A program made the translations under genes and the position numbers. The notes below the pieces were generated by a model. The model did no database searches. It was not told the origin of the DNA and saw nothing but the letters and a program-made list of their open reading frames with translations. 6,994 bases of DNA from Sphaerochaetaceae bacterium (GTDB lineage Bacteria > Spirochaetota > Spirochaetia > Sphaerochaetales > Sphaerochaetaceae), in contig JAKSPF010000063.1 in assembly GCA_024405065.1 (NCBI GenBank), forward strand, positions 1 through 6,994, in the 5' to 3' direction. Every line of letters starts with the position of its first letter. The first letter of the stretch is position 1. Positions 5,846-6,994 of the stretch are shown here, in pieces.

Positions 5846-6867
5846 TGAACGTACTCGGTATTGAAACTTCGTGTGATGAATGCAGTGCTGCAGTTGTAAA
5901 AGACGGCAGTGAGATTCTCTCCAATGTGATTGCCACTCAGATTGAACTTCACAGACCTTTTGACGGGGTTGTGCCTGAGCTTGCATCAAGACTTCACACT
6001 GAGTGGATAAGTCAGGTTGTAAATGCTGCAATTCTGCAGGCGAATATCTCCAAAAAAGATATTGATGCCATAGCAGTTACCTGTAAGCCGGGTCTTTTAG
6101 GATCACTTCTTGTAGGGGTGAATTTTGCAAAGGGTCTTGCACAGACTCTTGATGTTCCTTTTGTCGGAATTGACCATATCCGTGCGCATCTTTACGCTCC
6201 TCAGATTGAGCATCCCCTGAAGTATCCGTATCTCGGTGTTTTGCTTTCAGGGGGTCATACGGTGATATGCCGTGTTGACAGTTATGACAGCATAGAGGTT
6301 TTGGGAACTACTGTGGATGATGCAATAGGTGAGGCTTTTGACAAAGTTGCCAAGCATTACGGTTTAGGGTATCCGGGGGGGGTGATGATTGACCGTCTTG
6401 CACAAAAAGGTGATGATCTTGCTTTCCGTTTTCCCGGTTCAAATCTCAAGGAAACCTACCACCCGTATGATATTTCTTATTCAGGTCTCAAAACTGCAGT
6501 AATAAACCAGTTGGAGCTGTTTTCTACCGGTAAGGAAGCGTCTGCTGAGAATATTGCAGCAAGTTTTCAGCGTGTGGCAGTAGGAATGCTGATGAAACGT
6601 GTTGACCGTGCCCTCACAGATACAGGGCTGAAACGTATCTCCGCCGGCGGAGGAGTTGCTGCCAACAGTCTGGTTCGTTCTTCACTTAAAGCGTACGAAG
6701 ACAAGGGCTTTGAAGTTTCTTTTCCTTCACTCAAACTTTGTACTGATAACGGAGCAATGGTTGCCGGTCTCGGATACAGATATATATCCGATGGCATCAC
6801 ATCTTCCTGCAATCTTGATGCGTCATCCCGTGTTGCCGCTTTCAAAAAAACAGTTGTGGAACTTTAG
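5845..6867 (+). CDS. tsaD: tRNA N6-adenosine threonylcarbamoyltransferase TsaD
   Basis: TsaD (formerly Gcp/YgjD), with TsaB and TsaE, transfers the threonylcarbamoyl group from threonylcarbamoyl-AMP to A37 of ANN-decoding tRNAs in the cytoplasm. The protein has 340 residues, the normal length. It opens with the ASKHA phosphate-binding motif VLGIETSCDE. His111 and His115 (HIRAH) are the metal ligands, at the same numbers as in the E. coli enzyme. SGGHT lies at 135-139, DDAIGEAFDK at 158-167, the YPGG loop from 176, SYSGLKTAV near 212, the nucleotide-binding GGGVAAN at 268-274, and CTDNGAM with metal ligand Asp301. All are intact. The ATG overlaps the stop of the preceding 76-residue gene. An eight-G run codes for Pro177-Gly178-Gly179. 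The partners TsaB, TsaC and TsaE are not in the window. The product normally acts in a nearly universal, often essential pathway. Confidence 0.97.
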   Translation: MNVLGIETSCDECSAAVVKDGSEILSNVIATQIELHRPFDGVVPELASRLHTEWISQVVNAAILQANISKKDIDAIAVTCKPGLLGSLLVGVNFAKGLAQTLDVPFVGIDHIRAHLYAPQIEHPLKYPYLGVLLSGGHTVICRVDSYDSIEVLGTTVDDAIGEAFDKVAKHYGLGYPGGVMIDRLAQKGDDLAFRFPGSNLKETYHPYDISYSGLKTAVINQLELFSTGKEASAENIAASFQRVAVGMLMKRVDRALTDTGLKRISAGGGVAANSLVRSSLKAYEDKGFEVSFPSLKLCTDNGAMVAGLGYRYISDGITSSCNLDASSRVAAFKKTVVEL

Positions 6868-6880
6868 GACACTTTTTTTC

Positions 6881-6903
6881 ATTTGCTCAGTCAAATATAT
6901 TTT
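6881..6903 (+). terminator. Weak AT-rich hairpin after tsaD
   Basis: ATTTG (6881-6885) pairs with CAAAT (6892-6896) around CTCAGT, followed by ATATTTT. It is short and AT-rich, and a run of seven T lies upstream of it after the tsaD stop. It could serve as a poor terminator and overlaps the end of the convergent gene. Confidence 0.25.
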
Positions 6904-6994
6904 GCATTGTTTACCGGAAGCACCTCCGTTTCACCAACTGTTACATTGCACAGACCAAGGACAAGGCCTGCATAAAGGATCTGAGTTTTGCAAC
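6891..6994 (-). CDS. Probable C-terminal end of an unidentified protein (partial)
   Basis: On the minus strand, one frame is open from the window edge to a TGA at 6891-6893. It gives 33 residues beginning CKTQILYAGLVLGLCNVTV and ending VLPVNNAKYI. Codon choice (CTT, GGT, GTA, GAA) resembles the neighbouring genes, and the other two minus frames have stops. The gene would be convergent with tsaD, with only 23 bases between their stops. The piece is too short to identify, and two plus-strand frames are also open here, so the call is moderate. The 5' end lies outside the window. Confidence 0.45.
   Translation of the reverse strand, partial: CKTQILYAGLVLGLCNVTVGETEVLPVNNAKYI

Overview
This window looks like the chromosome of a moderately AT-rich bacterium. 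The best guess is a spirochaete of the Treponema type. The TsaD sequence, the sigma factor (FISYA-x-WWIRQSI core) and the 899-residue pyruvate phosphate dikinase all read like treponemal homologues. This is pattern recognition from memory, not a search, so the assignment is tentative (about 0.6).

Positions 1-1185 are accessory in character and read on the minus strand. A hypothetical protein (81-431) is followed by an overlapping pair of small genes. The upstream one is a DUF4160-family protein (740-985) and the downstream one a DUF2442-family protein (511-780). The second gene has a strong ribosome binding site inside the first. The pair has the layout of a two-gene toxin-antitoxin-like module, although no function is established here.

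Positions 1186-2573 read on the plus strand: an unrecognised protein of 111 residues, then a roughly 210-base regulatory intergenic region, then a 280-residue sigma-70-family factor without region 1.1. The intergenic region holds a consensus TATAAT surrounded by repeated TGACAC half-sites, a hairpin and a second possible promoter. A clear intrinsic terminator follows the sigma gene, and a near-consensus promoter (TTGACA-17-GATAAT) drives ppdK (2696-5395), the glycolytic/gluconeogenic PEP-pyruvate enzyme.

Positions 5396-6867 hold a hairpin, a tRNA-Thr(CGU) gene, a 76-residue unknown protein, and tsaD. TsaD is the catalytic subunit for t6A37 modification of ANN-decoding tRNAs. The small gene and tsaD share one base (TAATG) and are probably translationally coupled. 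The tRNA-Thr is itself a predicted substrate of TsaD. The last ~100 bases probably hold the C-terminus of a convergent minus-strand gene that runs off the window.

Most of the window is ordinary housekeeping. The points most worth a second look are the DUF4160/DUF2442 module, the TGACAC cluster before the sigma gene, the coupled small gene before tsaD, and an eight-G run inside tsaD. I found no CRISPR array, insertion sequence or clear new system.
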